This document shows positions 1 to 11,120 of a stretch of 64,000 nucleotides of DNA, one piece after another (position 1 is the stretch's first letter; each line of letters opens with the position of its first letter). A model generated the notes under the pieces. It made no database searches. It worked only from the letters and a program-made list of their open reading frames with translations, and was not told the origin of the DNA. The stretch lies in assembly GCA_910589415.1 (NCBI GenBank), contig OU342630.1, positions 63,856,186 through 63,920,185 on the forward strand, read 5' to 3'. The DNA comes from Malachius bipustulatus (taxonomy: Eukaryota > Arthropoda > Insecta > Coleoptera > Melyridae). Both the position numbers and the translations under genes were made by a program.

Positions 1-437
1 TAGCTATGTATGGTTACCTAGTTTAGGATAATTTTTAGGAGTAGTATTTGGTTGTATACTTGATAAAAATTGGAGCAAGTAGGGTTGGATTTATTTATTT
101 TTGATAAGACGCCTCTCAACTCAACAATGTCTTATTGTGATAAATTGTGAAAGATCAAAATCAAACAGAGCTAGACATTGTCAACTTTTGGGATTCTATC
201 TTCTGGCCTTCACCTTTCCACTCTTTGCTTGTTTTTTCTTGTTTTGCTATTTTGTTGAATTGCTATTTGTGGAATTAGAATAAATTATTATTATTATGAT
301 TCGTATACCATCAGTCTTGTCGCGCGTGGGCGGACGAATCGTGATTGCGAGTCAGTAAGCTGACCGACGACCAGCTTCTTCTGCAAAGGATAATAGAGAT
401 TTGTCGATTCCTCTAACGATACTATAATATCTTGGGC

Positions 438-660
438 TCACAATCGAGATCCGACCAAGACATTGTCGGTCTTGTCAACCTTCACGAGAGCACCGTTAAT
501 TAAATAGAAAAGTTTGGGATCATTTGATTCAGGGTAGACGAAACCGCTCACTTACTTTCATTGAATGGAACAAGCCAACTGTGACACTGACACGACTCGG
601 AACAGGCTGAAGGTCCATTTGCAGTGGCTCGTAATTCGTATTAGGATCGCCGAAGAAATC
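438..660 (-). pseudogene. Coding-like minus-strand fragment, unidentified
   Basis: Read on the minus strand, this stretch is less AT-rich than its surroundings and has two adjoining frames with protein-like composition. The first (about 660 to 556) encodes a segment containing YEPLQMDLQPVPSRVSVTVG and ends at a textbook donor, AAA followed by GTAAGTGAG. The second (about 552 to 438) is shifted by one frame and reads through LINGALVKVDKTDNVLVGSR to a stop. Downstream, at about 378, there is a good pyrimidine-rich acceptor (CCTTTGCAG). It could be the 3' end of a neighbouring minus-strand gene or a decayed copy. I see no acceptor for the upstream piece and do not recognise the product. Confidence 0.3.
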
Positions 661-3204
661 AAATTACCAGAATCGGAATAGAAAATGATTATGTTGTTTC
701 TTTACCTCTGAGGCTTTTTTATCTTTGTTTTTTTGTGTTTTTTTTTTTTACTTTATTTTATGACAGTTTTTTATATAATGATGAATTTATTACTACTTCC
801 CTCCCCTCCCCCTTCCTAATATTTCTCTCCTGTAATGGAGTGTTCTCCATTCAAAATAGTCATTTTTATTTTTTGTTTTTTAAGAATTGATTTGACCCGA
901 TATTGATGGAAGATTATAGACTCTAACGACCTAACGGCGTTAAAGCAATTATTAGTGCAAGTAGGTTTCACTTTCATTATTTACAAGATTGAGTTCTGTT
1001 TTTGATTTCATAATCAGTAGATTCCGCAAAACAACCGAATAGTGACCTAAAACGTGTGTAGATGTCTAGAGAAGGGTCATGCGTAAAGAAGAGATCTCAT
1101 TATGAATAGAAAGATGGAGCGTGACGCACATTTCTGATAGGTCAATTAAAATCACCTGAGGTGAGAGGGAACGATTATTTGCTGGTTATATGATGGAGAA
1201 GAGAGAACCGCGAGGGCGAAAAGAAGTTTCGATCGGGGTCTCCGGCGAACTCCTCGAGACAATAGAGACCTTACATTACCTCTTTAGGTACCTAAGTACC
1301 GTTTAACTTTAGTTTAACTTATCTCTTTAACGCTACATAGAAGAAAGCGAAAACCCGCGTACAATAAATGTGTGAACTATAAAAATCGCGACATCGGCCA
1401 TTTTGAATTTCCCTTTCTACACCTGTGAACTCTCCGGATTTTACGACGACAACCACCTAAAAGTGAAACTTCTTTTTAACTAAAGCAGTTCGAATTATCT
1501 TAAACATAGACAGTAGCTGTTTTTAAATAACCATACATAATAAGTATCTATGTAACTATGCTTTCGTACCTATGTACTTGGTCTTTCGTCATTTAAATAG
1601 ACATGAGTGATAAATAAAAACAAGTGTCTGTGATAATACCGCTTTCAATCTCGGCGAAATGATTCCTGTCCTTTGGGAGAAGCAAGCTGCCCAAAGAAAA
1701 GAGAAAAGTGATTCCAGTCTATGAATCGCCTCAAGGCAGAAGGCGCTAGTTTTCAACAAAAAATCCTGTAAGTACTACTTTGCTTATTTTCCGGAAGTTG
1801 AGCCAGAAAGAGGCAAAACCGGCTAGTTAATGATCAACGCCCAACCTAAAATTTTTCAACCTCAAATTTTGGTCCCAGTTTATGAAAGACATTTCACCTA
1901 TAAGTGAGATTTCTGAAACATCGATATTTAAATATTGTCTCGCAATAATTACATTGCCTTGTTATATTTTAAGATCACAAATTTTGTGAAACGCCGGCAG
2001 AGTTAACTCACCTAAAGTTTGATAAATTAAGCTTTAAATCGAAATATTGAAATATTTAGTTAGTTCATAAACAAGTAAAACCCTAAGCAAATTTTTGGTA
2101 CTTTTTTATAGGTAGCTTAGGATATCATTTAGGAAACATCAAAATTCTAAATTAAATAAAGCATCTGGCATCCCGCTTATTACCTTTATCTCTATTTAAT
2201 TACCACTTTTTATTTAGGAGAGAGTTTCACATTAGTGCAGGAATTTGGCGCCTAATTTGAACTCTCTACTTTGGTGTGTGAAGAAAGAATTTTGGACATT
2301 TTTTAGAAAGACTGAATATTTTGAAAATATATCTAAATTGCGAGAAATGGTAATTTTTAATTAATTCATCTACCTACAAAGTTTTTTGCACACTCATAAT
2401 TTTCCTAGAAAAAATGATATTAATATTCTGTAAATATTTGGAACGTAATAATAATAAATAATACGTTTATGTCTTCACCTTCAGTATGTCAGTTTATATA
2501 ATTTATGATTGTTATTATTGCCAAAGTAAAAAAATAACGGAATGTTGCATGGTAATGGAGCTGGTGCCTAATGTTAATAACTGGAAGCTAACATACTGGA
2601 GGTAATTATCTATTAATAAGTATTATTAAGTATCGTACCTACGCCACTGGTATGAATTTACAAATCTATTTGCAATGAATAAAAGGTGTATAATGGAGAT
2701 AAACGTATCATATGACATAAATAAAGATAATTTTCACATTCTTGTGTTCTTCTCTTCTTCGTTAAATGTTAAATAGATGCAAAACTATGTAGCTATATAC
2801 AACACCGGTTGAATTGTAAATAATCTTTACAATTTTTCCGTTCCAAAGGATTCTCGTATACCAAGTGTTCCTTCACATGTTCAGTGCTTTATCACCGTAC
2901 CTATTATTTTAGAATTACATATTATTCTGATTAAAACATTATTTTTAATACATATTATATGTAATTTATATATAATATCTATCGCATGCAATATCTGAAA
3001 TATCGATATAGGATTGTGTATAATAAAGTATTATATACTTACTCAGATAAAAATAGAAAACATTGGTTTTATTTGTTTAACTTATTATATTCAAATGCGA
3101 GTAATTCATGACTGCTCACCTGTAACAATATTTATGCTTGAGCTATTGTTATTAGTATGAATAATTAGCATTTTGTTGTTTATGAAGAATTATTACTGAC
3201 CTAC

Positions 3205-3402
3205 CTATGCTGAGATGTAAAACAGTTGCATGTTTATTAGTTTTACAAGTTTCTTTATGAATTGTTCACGATTGATAGATAACTGCCTAATAGACAGAAC
3301 ATCCGTATTCTTATCTGCTTCGCGCTTATCTTTTGGCATTTCTGGATCGAACTTGAACGTTTGGTTTAAAAAACCATTGGTAGCAAAAACTAAGAAGTGT
3401 GA
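3205..3402 (-). pseudogene. Coding-like minus-strand exon candidate, unidentified
   Basis: A 66-codon minus-strand open frame without an early ATG. It includes the protein-like stretch FKFDPEMPKDKREADKNTDV followed by LSIRQLSINREQFIKKL. A possible donor (CTT followed by GTAAAACT) lies just after KKL. It has mixed codon use and charged residues, unlike the A/T-run frames nearby. It may be an exon of the same hypothetical minus-strand neighbour as the fragment at 438-660. Family unknown; the call rests only on composition and the possible donor. Confidence 0.25.
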
Positions 3403-5756
3403 TTACATTGCCATAATAGGCGAGTACAGGTTTGTGTCTTGCGAAAATTTTAATGTAAAAAATAAACGTAAATTGCCCTCTTGCTTGCTTCTTTTCATGT
3501 TATTTTTTCATAATAGTTTCAACCAATACTTAGCTTATCCCCTAAAATATATATTCTTTGCAGAACATATTATATAAAAAATATATAAGTGTCTTCTTCT
3601 CGTTTTTGATTAAATGGAATTCTAGTGCGTTACCAGCGAAAAAACGCCACGTTCTAACACAAGAAAAACGTGTAATGGAATTAATGGAATAATGGAATAA
3701 AGAATAATGTGGATAAGGGTCTTAATAAGGATAGAAATCCAGATATCTTAGCGAAAGAGGTATTATTATAGTTACTTTATGTGCTAGTTTAACTAAAATG
3801 TTGCTGTTTTTACAATCTTCAGAGTTATCAAGAATTATTCCGGTAACGAGAAACCGAGTAATAAAGCTTAAACTTTTGGTAGGAAGAGAATCATGGTCGA
3901 TGATGACGTGAAGTATGCTATTTGTCGAAAATTTCATGCTGCATTTTTCAGGAATGAAATTTCCACAAAAAAAATTCTAACAGAGTTACATAACTATGGA
4001 AGTCTGCCGAAGATATCTGGTGAAGTATAATACTAATCCGTACTTTATGCGAAATGAACATCCGCCACCAGAAAATAAGCCGAAAAAGCATATTACTCGA
4101 AATAAGAGTAGAAAATTTTTAAATAAAATTCGGCTGCATCGACGATCACAAAAAAAAAATATATGAATATATACACATATTCATATACACAAAATATTTT
4201 ATGTATAAATACCTACAATAAAAAATAAATTAGAAAAAATAAATCAGAATTACAATCATATTCAAAAGAAGAACCCTTGAAACTAGCAAGTCGTGCACTT
4301 TCCCTTTCTGACATCTGCTTTCCCCTTACGTTTACTCCCCGCAGCTCTGTAGCCAGCAAAACTGATAAGGTCTCTTCTTATTACGAACTGAACTATATTA
4401 TGTAAAATTTGTCTATAGTACCTTTGAAGTTATGAACTTCCTCATGAAATACTATAGATAGTATATTATGTAATTGTTTTTTTTTTTCAAATATTGATAT
4501 ATATTTTAATACTAGAGCCTACTCAGAAAACAGAAAAGTGGCATCGTGCACCGCAGACGCCTTCTCTTGGTGGAGGTGTAGGCATGTGTAGCTACAATGC
4601 GAGACCGCTTGTATGTATAATGTGAATATTTTCGTTAATAATTATGAACCGATTTGAAATTTTTTTTCTTGTTTTATTCGGGATGAAAAAACCTATCAAT
4701 CAAGGTATCGTAAGGGGTACCTTGCCATTTGAATTTTTACAGTTGGGATAGCTACCCCTTGGGAGGGAAAGGGTGGGGGGTCGAAAAAGACATGCTTGGA
4801 TGGCAAATCAAAAATAACGATTGACGTGTCCGAGCAAAAAAAAACGTCAAAAATTCTGAAAAATTTATTCGATATTTCTTGGAAAAAATAGGCTTTTTTG
4901 TTTCCTGGTATTTTTTCCAAATTCCTTATCCTAAGGTCGTATAATTAAAAAAAAAAACAAGAATTCAGAGAAATTAGATAATTATGAATCGGTTGAAAGA
5001 ATGTATGTTATCCCAAGTCCAAATTTGTAGATGGCGTAGAGCGCAGCAGTCTTTTTCGGTGAAAACTTGATTGATTTTTAAGAAGAAAAGCGTGAATTCG
5101 AAGGAAAAAGTACGAAATCGAAGAAAAAAGCGCGAATTCGGAGAGATCGATAAAGTATAGGTACCTATAATAAGTACGCACTACGGAGTGTTGCTCCAAA
5201 CGCCGTGGACTACAGTGAACATATATCAACAAAAAAAAAGGGGGGAGTGAAGGTAACCGAGCAGGGACCAATAAGAAAGATGTGGAAAACGAATATTCCT
5301 TCTTGTTTTAGCACAGAGTGTTACGTTAAGTGGAAATTCCGCAGAAGTAACTCATCTGTTTAATAATTCGGACACCGCGGACCTCCGTCTTGTCTTGTAT
5401 CACTAGACAGAGTGTCCCAGAATAACTATTCATAATTCTTAGCCGTGATAGTGGACATCAAAACCAAAAAGTATTTCTTTAAAACTTATACCGGGTGTCT
5501 ATTCAGATTGGCCACCGGCCATAATATCTTAGGAACTATTAATTGGTCCTATAGAGCCCTAAAACAACATTAAAAGCTCAAAATAACAATAAAAAGTGAC
5601 CATGAGAAATTCAATGAAAATATTTATAAGATGACTGAACTTCTGTAAATGGCGGAACTTGATATCTACTTCGTTAGTTTAACGGGGAAATTACGTATCA
5701 TCCCATAAAATTTTTAAATTGTCTCAGAAAATCGAATTTTCACAATTAGAATTTAG

Positions 5757-6045
5757 ATCGAGTAGTTAAAAAAAAAAAAAAAAATTGTATGGCTGTGGCA
5801 AAGCCCAAGTGTCAGAAGTTTTCAAGTAGCCTCAAGGGACTGTGATGTAAACTAGCGACTGATATGCTGTGAAGCAGCCGGGACCCCCTTTTCAACGTAC
5901 CTACCTCCCGGAGCACGACCGGTCACGAAAAATTTTTATCACTATAATTGGTCACCCATCCAAGTAGGGACCAAACCAAGCCATGCTGCACTTAGAGATC
6001 GTTTGATCGAAACAGTTTGGCTATTGTGACTGATATCGAGTAGTT
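5757..6045 (-). mobile_element. 5S rRNA-derived SINE (SINE3-like) with 11-bp target duplication
   Basis: The body at 5768-6034 is flanked by identical 11-bp copies of ATCGAGTAGTT (5757-5767 and 6035-6045). Read on the minus strand, it begins with a degenerate 5S rRNA 3' half: GCAGCATGGCTTGG followed by TACTTGGATGGGTGACC, the latter an exact match to the conserved 5S internal promoter (box C) region. The minus-strand copy ends in a run of about 17 T just inside the target duplication. SINEs with 5S heads (SINE3 class) use this region as a Pol III promoter. The unrelated middle (about 5790-5930) would be the SINE body. An isolated 5S pseudogene is less likely because of the target duplication. 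Confidence 0.7.
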
Positions 6046-6249
6046 TATGAGTTATAAACAAGTGAAAATCACGATTTTCCATCTGTGACATTTTCCAAAA
6101 TTTTTAAAACTAATGCCAAATTTTTCAAATTTGACAATGATTAAAGTTACGTGACAGCTAGTGGGCGTGTCATTAGACACAATTTTTAAAGATAAAACTT
6201 TAATCGAAGTCAAAATATTCCTTGAACGAGAAGGAAAAATATGATGGGG

Positions 6250-6376
6250 ATTTTGTGTCTAGACAACACTCCAAAAGAAGACAAAAGCTTATCGACTTAT
6301 TCGGGAATCGAACCCACGTCCTGCGGATTGACCATGCGTTTATCCGCTAGGCTACTGATACGTGGATATTTTGTGT
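6250..6376 (-). mobile_element. tRNA-derived SINE or tRNA pseudogene
   Basis: Read on the minus strand, the region 6300-6360 has an A-box-like GTAGCCTAGCGGATAAACGC and, about 30 bases later, a B box GTGGGTTCGATTCCCGAA. These are the two halves of a tRNA internal promoter in the right order and spacing. I could not pair an acceptor stem, so it is not a working tRNA. A 9-bp direct repeat, ATTTTGTGT, flanks the 109-bp body (6250-6258 and 6368-6376), as expected for a short retroposed copy. Confidence 0.5.
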
Positions 6377-6883
6377 GCTTATATCAACATGAACGTAAAT
6401 TTTTGAATCCGCACCGTTTTCTTCGAATTAGAACTATTTTCTTCGAATTCAGAATTTTTTGTTCAAGTTCTCGCAGAAAAAAAAACTTCTAGGGCCCCTC
6501 TACGCCATCGTACAAAATCAACTCTGCTGAACGGTTTAATCGGTACTGTAAAAAATGCAAATTTCTCAACAGAAATAAAAACTCATCATAAATACTTAAG
6601 GTACTTACTTAATTTTTAGAGTTTTTATCAAGTATACTACATCGGTCAAATTCCGCCAGTAAAATGGCAATATTAGCTGAATCGTCCATTATACAAATAA
6701 TTTAAGTTTGTGGCATTGGTCGTGTCTGATCTGAAACTACAATAAATCTTGAAGTGAACTCACGATTAGTTCTTCAGACTGATCGCTAGATGTCGCTCTG
6801 CTTAAACCGCCCGGAGAACCGTGTAACTGGTTTGCTTAACACCTGGAGGGCTTTCAGAGATTCGACAACATCCTCCGGATACT

Positions 6884-6945
6884 CCAGATGCAGCACACTG
6901 ATGAGCCCCAATAGGGCGAAACACGTGTCTGTGCTTGTTCTAGTA
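6884..6945 (+). ncRNA. Hammerhead ribozyme 1
   Basis: All conserved core pieces are in order: CTGATGA (6898-6904), stem II GCCC/GGGC around loop CAATA (6905-6917), GAAA (6918-6921), a palindromic stem III CACGTG (6922-6927), and the cleavage triplet GTC ending at 6929. Stem I pairs AGCACA (6892-6897) perfectly with TGTGCT (6930-6935), and an outer CCAGA/TCTGG pairing closes an internal loop. Self-cleavage is expected after 6929. Hammerheads with such very short, palindromic stem III are known from Penelope-like elements, retrozymes and satellite DNAs, where dimers cleave best. No RT or GIY-YIG sequence is visible next to it. Confidence 0.88.
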
Positions 6946-7000
6946 CTCTGGTGGCTCTGTTGTTGTTTTGATGGAAGCTCTCTTGATTGAGTTTCAAGCA

Positions 7001-7604
7001 CTGCCAGTGAACGGGCTGATTCTTTCTCTTTCTTTAACTCCCTTTTTATTTATTAATTAATCAAATAACACACTTTAAATTTTTATGTAATTTTATTGAT
7101 TTAATTATTGATGATTTGTGAAGTTAAAGATAAGGTAAGTAGTTATGTAATTTTAATTAATTAATTATTATGAAACGACGCGGACCAGTTTGTAAGGTTG
7201 TTCCGATGACCGTCCCTTTATTATGATTCTCTCGAATTCATATCTTCGACTGTTCGAATTCGACTGACTTGCTGATGTTGGTGCTGGTGCTGATGCTGGC
7301 ACTGGGGGAGGGTTTTCTTGCAATTATTATTGTCTCTTTCACCTTCACCCTTCCAGCCTGTCTTCAGGTGTGTGGTCAATCGATATTAGTAGAATTTTAC
7401 TGCATAGTTGTCAGACGGTGTACAGATTCCCTAACAGCCAGTATGACTAATGTTAGGACGATGGAGGAATACTCCGATCCCATTTAACAGGCTAGTAATT
7501 GCACTTTATGTGCTTTATACTCATGCGACCTGCATTCACTCTTTTATTTAAATAATTTAAGTAACAAATTAAATCGAGAATAATGTGAAATATTATTGTT
7601 CCAG
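7001..7604. other. Sequence just upstream of the first coding exon
   Basis: It is AT-rich up to about 7200, then mixed. It holds a run of GCTGATG/CTGGTGCTG-like repeats at about 7270-7310 and no clear TATA box or initiator. An acceptor-like TTGTTCCAG ends at 7604, so the first coding exon may be preceded by an untranslated exon further upstream. Confidence 0.4.
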
Positions 7605-7619
7605 TTGGGGTTGTGTGCG

Positions 7620-7625
7620 ATGTGA
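7620..7625 (+). promoter_or_regulatory. Minimal start-stop upstream ORF (ATG TGA)
   Basis: ATG is followed at once by TGA, 21 bases before the main start codon at 7647. If transcription or splicing places this in the leader, a ribosome starting here would terminate without elongation. This arrangement is known to lower or condition translation of the main frame. The inference depends on the 5' UTR including 7605-7646. Confidence 0.5.
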
Positions 7626-7646
7626 GTGGCCCCGACCGCAGAAACG

Positions 7647-7836
7647 ATGCGCCGGCTATGGCTGGCAGTGGCGGCAGTGGTGGCGGTGACTCCTGTCAGC
7701 GCCCAAGAAGCGGCGTCGGAGGGCACCTGTTATGGCGCCGGTTCCATGGCCGCCGGCGTCATTCTCTCCATCATCTGCACTGCCGCTCTAGCCGCGGTGC
7801 TTTACTGGTGGTGGATCAAACGGAACAAAAATAAGG
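7647..7836 (+). CDS. PDZ gene exon 1: signal peptide, mini-ectodomain, membrane helix
   Basis: The ATG at 7647 starts MRRLWLAVAAVVAVTPVSAQ, a good signal peptide with likely cleavage after Ala19. About 14 extracellular residues follow (Q20-S33, one cysteine at 28), then a 23-residue hydrophobic helix (about 34-56) ending in YWWWIKRNKNK. The basic residues after the helix indicate that the C-terminus is cytoplasmic. The frame is open for seven codons upstream of the ATG, but no other ATG is present there. The exon ends one base into a codon at AAGG followed by GTGAGT (phase 1). It is GC-rich compared with its surroundings, as expected for a real exon. Confidence 0.8.
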
Positions 7837-9411
7837 GTGAGTTTTTTTTCGACAACTAACTGTTTGTAATTATACTCATTAATCAACTATCGACACAAAG
7901 TCAACCAATTTATATAAAAAAACTTGTCCGCCTCCTTTTGGAATTACTCCTTTTGGTGCTTTGTTTCGATTAAAATCCTGAAACTGGTCAAGTTTTCTTT
8001 CTCGGGAGACGCGTCTCTGACAAAAACCGCTATCTCCAGCAGCCCCCTGTCTCAAGGATCTTGAATGGATTTCTTTTAAATGGAAAGGGGGAAGTTAAGT
8101 GACTCCTTAAACTTTTCAATGCCGAAATTTTTTTCCAGTTGTTTTTATTGTAATCTTATTAATTTTGGTTGCATGGCAGGCCAACTGTTGTTTTGTTTGA
8201 GTTGAAGTTTTGTTTTGTTTTCCTTCACATACCAGCAGGGATTCACTGCAAAAAAATATTACAGATAGGGAGGTTCTTCTTGTAGTTTTGTAATTTGTGG
8301 TTTAAAATATTCAAAAATTAAACAAACCTAAAAATTATAATGGAATTTATGGAGTCTTTTTTTCTTTGAAAATTTTTGCCCTTCTGGAGGGCTTCTGGGG
8401 TAGGATGTTGTTGTTTCAAGGTCAAGTTTAACGTCAAAAGGTGTCCCCCGAGAAACAAAAATTGTCCTGTCTCAGGATTTTTCTCAATTAAAACACCAAC
8501 AGGATTTGACCTTTTCAAAAAAAGTGTATAAAAATTAATATTTCTTTCTCTTTCTCTTTTGGGAAAGAAGCGCCGATAATTTGAGCTTGGAGCTTGAAGT
8601 TATATAAAATATAAAAAATATAATCGATGGCCTCAATAAGCATTTAGGCTTTAGGAAAAAGTTACCGCGGATCTTAGAGACCTATCTGTTTAATTTCTAA
8701 GAGGTCATCATCAGTAATAATTTGTAGGTAAGCATATAAAGAACATGACGACAAGGATCTGGGAACACCAAACATACCTACCAGAGTAATTTTGCAGTTT
8801 CCTCGAAGTCACATTTTTATCTAAATTTCTCATTGTGATTTTACGTCGTTTACCGCAAGTAGTTTTGTAGTGCTAGTGCCATAGATAGTCAAATGACATA
8901 CTTTCGCAAATTCTGCTTGTCTATATAACTGTTCACACGTACATATTTTAATTTTATTAGCATACCTAAATAATGCCCATATAAAATGCAAGAAATCCGT
9001 CTATATAGAAGCGGAATTATTCAAATTGTCGGATAAATAATATGAGAAAGTCCCGCCATTGATTTAAAAGAATTGGACGTATTTTCACAGGTGTGGGTTC
9101 GTTTACCTGCTTACGAAACATGTAGGTTCGTATTAGCATCCGTTTATGAACTACATTTTTTTCTTGTTACATAACGCCTACCGGGTTTGTTTTAATCTTC
9201 ACGTATACGCTCAATTACTATGGCCTACATTTCGAGAGTAGTGTCAATATAAATATTTATTTATTTAAGTTCTATTGTGTCGTGATACGGCCAACATCAC
9301 AACAGAAGAATGTGTAATGTGTGTACTTTTTTTCATACTTTTGCCCCACTTTCTCGGATATGTATAAGAACAATTAGGGTGCGATGTCAATTTAAGGGAC
9401 CGCTCGAAAAT
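7837..9411 (+). other. Start of intron 1, nothing recognised
   Basis: The 5' donor is GTGAGT. The remainder is AT-rich with no coding potential, RNA gene or clear repeat that I can support. Small T-rich and A-rich tracts only. Confidence 0.6.
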
Positions 9412-9593
9412 TAGCGGCACCCCTAAGTGCGAATTTTTATAAAATTCAAACGAAATTCGTTTGTCCACCTTTAAAAAAAATCGTTTTTTAAATGTTATCG
9501 TAACTTTTTTTTTGAAGGGTGGACACTCGAAAATTATGGTTGGACAAGCGAATGCCGTCTAAATTTTACAAAAATTCGAATTTAGGGGTGCCA
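9412..9593. mobile_element. Short palindromic MITE
   Basis: An inverted repeat of about 50 bp per arm. Left: GGCACCCCTAAGTGCGAATT through to TTTGTCCA. Right, reverse-complemented: GGCACCCCTAAATTCGAATT through to CTTGTCCA. The arms match at most positions, and the centre has a shared TCGAAAATTA-type motif. The size (about 180 bp) and lack of coding capacity fit a miniature inverted-repeat element. No clear target duplication. Confidence 0.65.
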
Positions 9594-9701
9594 ACTTCAC
9601 TAAGCTAGTTTGTTTCAACTAGCTAAGAAATTTTGTTACAACAGGAATGATGATGCTCAGTAAAAAATTGTAATTTCTTCAGAAATGTTATTAGTTCCAG
9701 T

Positions 9702-9726
9702 TCTAGAACTAGAACTAGAACTAGAT
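9702..9726. repeat. Hexanucleotide microsatellite (CTAGAA)n
   Basis: Four tandem units of a TAGAAC/CTAGAA hexamer, nearly perfect. No function inferred. Confidence 0.7.
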
Positions 9727-10439
9727 GAACGAAATTATAGGCGTTCGTGCTGATAATCTATAAATCAAATATGTTTTTTTCGTTTCGTCCAATTACGTAC
9801 CTATACATGGCTAACCCGAAAAATCACTTTCCATATCTTATTGAGACTAATTATTACTTCTACTGGTAATATTATGCATACCTAAAACCACGTTATAATG
9901 AGTCTAGGAATAATCATGTGTGTAGAAGAATTAATGTAGGTAGGAGTGGATGGCAAGCTTTGATCTGAACTCATATTATCTGTGGTTACAATCTGTTGGT
10001 TATTTGTTTTCCATTTTTTTTCTTGTTACCACCTTAGTGTCAAGTAGTACCTACTAAAGAGAATAATCATCACAGTTATAAAAAAAATTAATCGTATAGC
10101 AAAATTATGCAAAACTACCTAATTATACGAGAAGCATCTACAATTGAATTGAATAAATGGTACCTACACCAAAGCTATAGGTGCAAACGGCCTAGTGGTT
10201 AGAAGCATTACGATAAAATACGACTTTTTATAAGAGCGCAAAAATTTTAGTAATTTTAGTAATTTTTTGTCTTTTTAGGCGCGGGCGATAGTTTACTTAT
10301 TCTGGAAAATGTGTTTTTGCTTTGAAGGGATTGATCTTGAAAAGGGTGCCATGTAAGAGGCATCCACCCCAAAATTTTGACTACTTTTGATTGGAGATAA
10401 CTTTCGATATTCTCAAGGGATTTCGATTATATTTTCACA
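9727..10439. other. Intron 1 segment, only a tRNA A-box-like trace
   Basis: No gene. At about 10192-10210 there is GGCCTAGTGGTTAGAAGC, which resembles a tRNA A box, but no B box follows. It may be the head of a truncated tRNA-derived SINE. Confidence 0.4.
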
Positions 10440-10483
10440 TACTGGCAGCCCTATTTTTTCTGCTTTCTTCTCCTATTGCTGCC

Positions 10484-10750
10484 TTATCCTTTGCGGACAC
10501 GGGCTATTAACATGGCAACTTTAACTTTGTTTACGGAGTTTCTGAATAGCTGAACGGATGAAAGTCCACACCAGTGGCACTGGCGCAGATTGTGCATCCA
10601 CGAATGTCGTCTTCTTCCCGGTTTATATCTATCGTGTTTCATAATGTGGCCAAAGACGTTCTCTTGATCCTTTCCCATCCTCCTCACAACTTCCGCATTG
10701 GTTTTGCGGTCAGTCCAGGTTATCTGTAGAATGCGCCGATATATCCACAT
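10484..10750 (-). pseudogene. RTE ORF2 C-terminal fragment
   Basis: An 89-codon open stretch encodes the conserved tail of RTE-like polymerases: YRRILQITWTDRKTNAEVV, then GHIMKHDRY, then HSWMHNLRQCHWCGLSSVQL, ending VRKG and a stop. The upstream reading frame is lost in the neighbouring decayed sequence. It is part of the LINE at 10440-13705 and is not a host gene. Confidence 0.75.
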
Positions 10751-10859
10751 TTCGAAGACCTCTACTAGCCTGCTTAAAGTTGTCTGTAGGTGTAAAGACC
10801 TCCACTCCGTAAAATAAGATAAGAAAGACTTCTCGCGCCAACCTCAATTTTTGTTAGAG

Positions 10860-11120
10860 GGATATATCCTTCCCACGAAGCCATAGATCGCGGGTTCGAA
10901 ACTCACCTCAGCCCGCATTACTTTTCAGATTCATTTTCGAATGTCTGTGAAAAGTAAAACAAGCGATCGAAGGTAAAAAGGCAAATAAATAATTATTTAA
11001 AGTGTGTGTGGCTGAAAAGTTCGTGCTCAAAGCCAAATTACCAGAGTGGAGCGACTATGTCTTACCTAAACAGTTAAGACCGATGCTCCCTCTTTTTATT
11101 AAAAAAAAAGATATATCCTT
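10860..11120 (+). mobile_element. tRNA-derived SINE inserted in the LINE, with 11-bp target duplication
   Basis: GATATATCCTT occurs at about 10860-10870 and again at 11110-11120, and the LINE coding sequence resumes across it. The 239-bp insert carries a Pol III B box (GCGGGTTCGAAACTCACC, about 10888-10905) near its 5' end and finishes in a run of nine A just before the second duplication. The A box is missing, so the copy is 5' truncated or starts inside the tRNA head. It is younger than the RTE LINE it interrupts. Confidence 0.75.

Larger units (their letters stand above)
1..5756. other. Upstream flank without a clear gene
   Basis: AT-rich sequence upstream of the PDZ gene. I read both strands and found no long coding region, no complete tRNA or rRNA and no clear promoter. 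Two short minus-strand stretches look coding-like and are listed separately. The rest holds short A/T tracts and AT-rich inverted repeats, for example around 4150-4190. Short open frames, such as the 115-codon one at 3230-3577, have no recognisable product. Confidence 0.6.

Noticed and set aside
3230..3577. 115-codon + strand open frame
   Set aside because: It is antisense to the more protein-like minus-strand stretch, has no splice context and no known domain.
5400..5760. ACCGGGTGTCTATTCAGATT and AGAGTGTCCCAGAAT as possible transposon ends
   Set aside because: They resemble known terminal motifs, but I found no inverted partner within reach.
10185..10215. tRNA A-box-like GGCCTAGTGGTTAGAAGC
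   Set aside because: No B box or cloverleaf downstream; at most a truncated SINE head.
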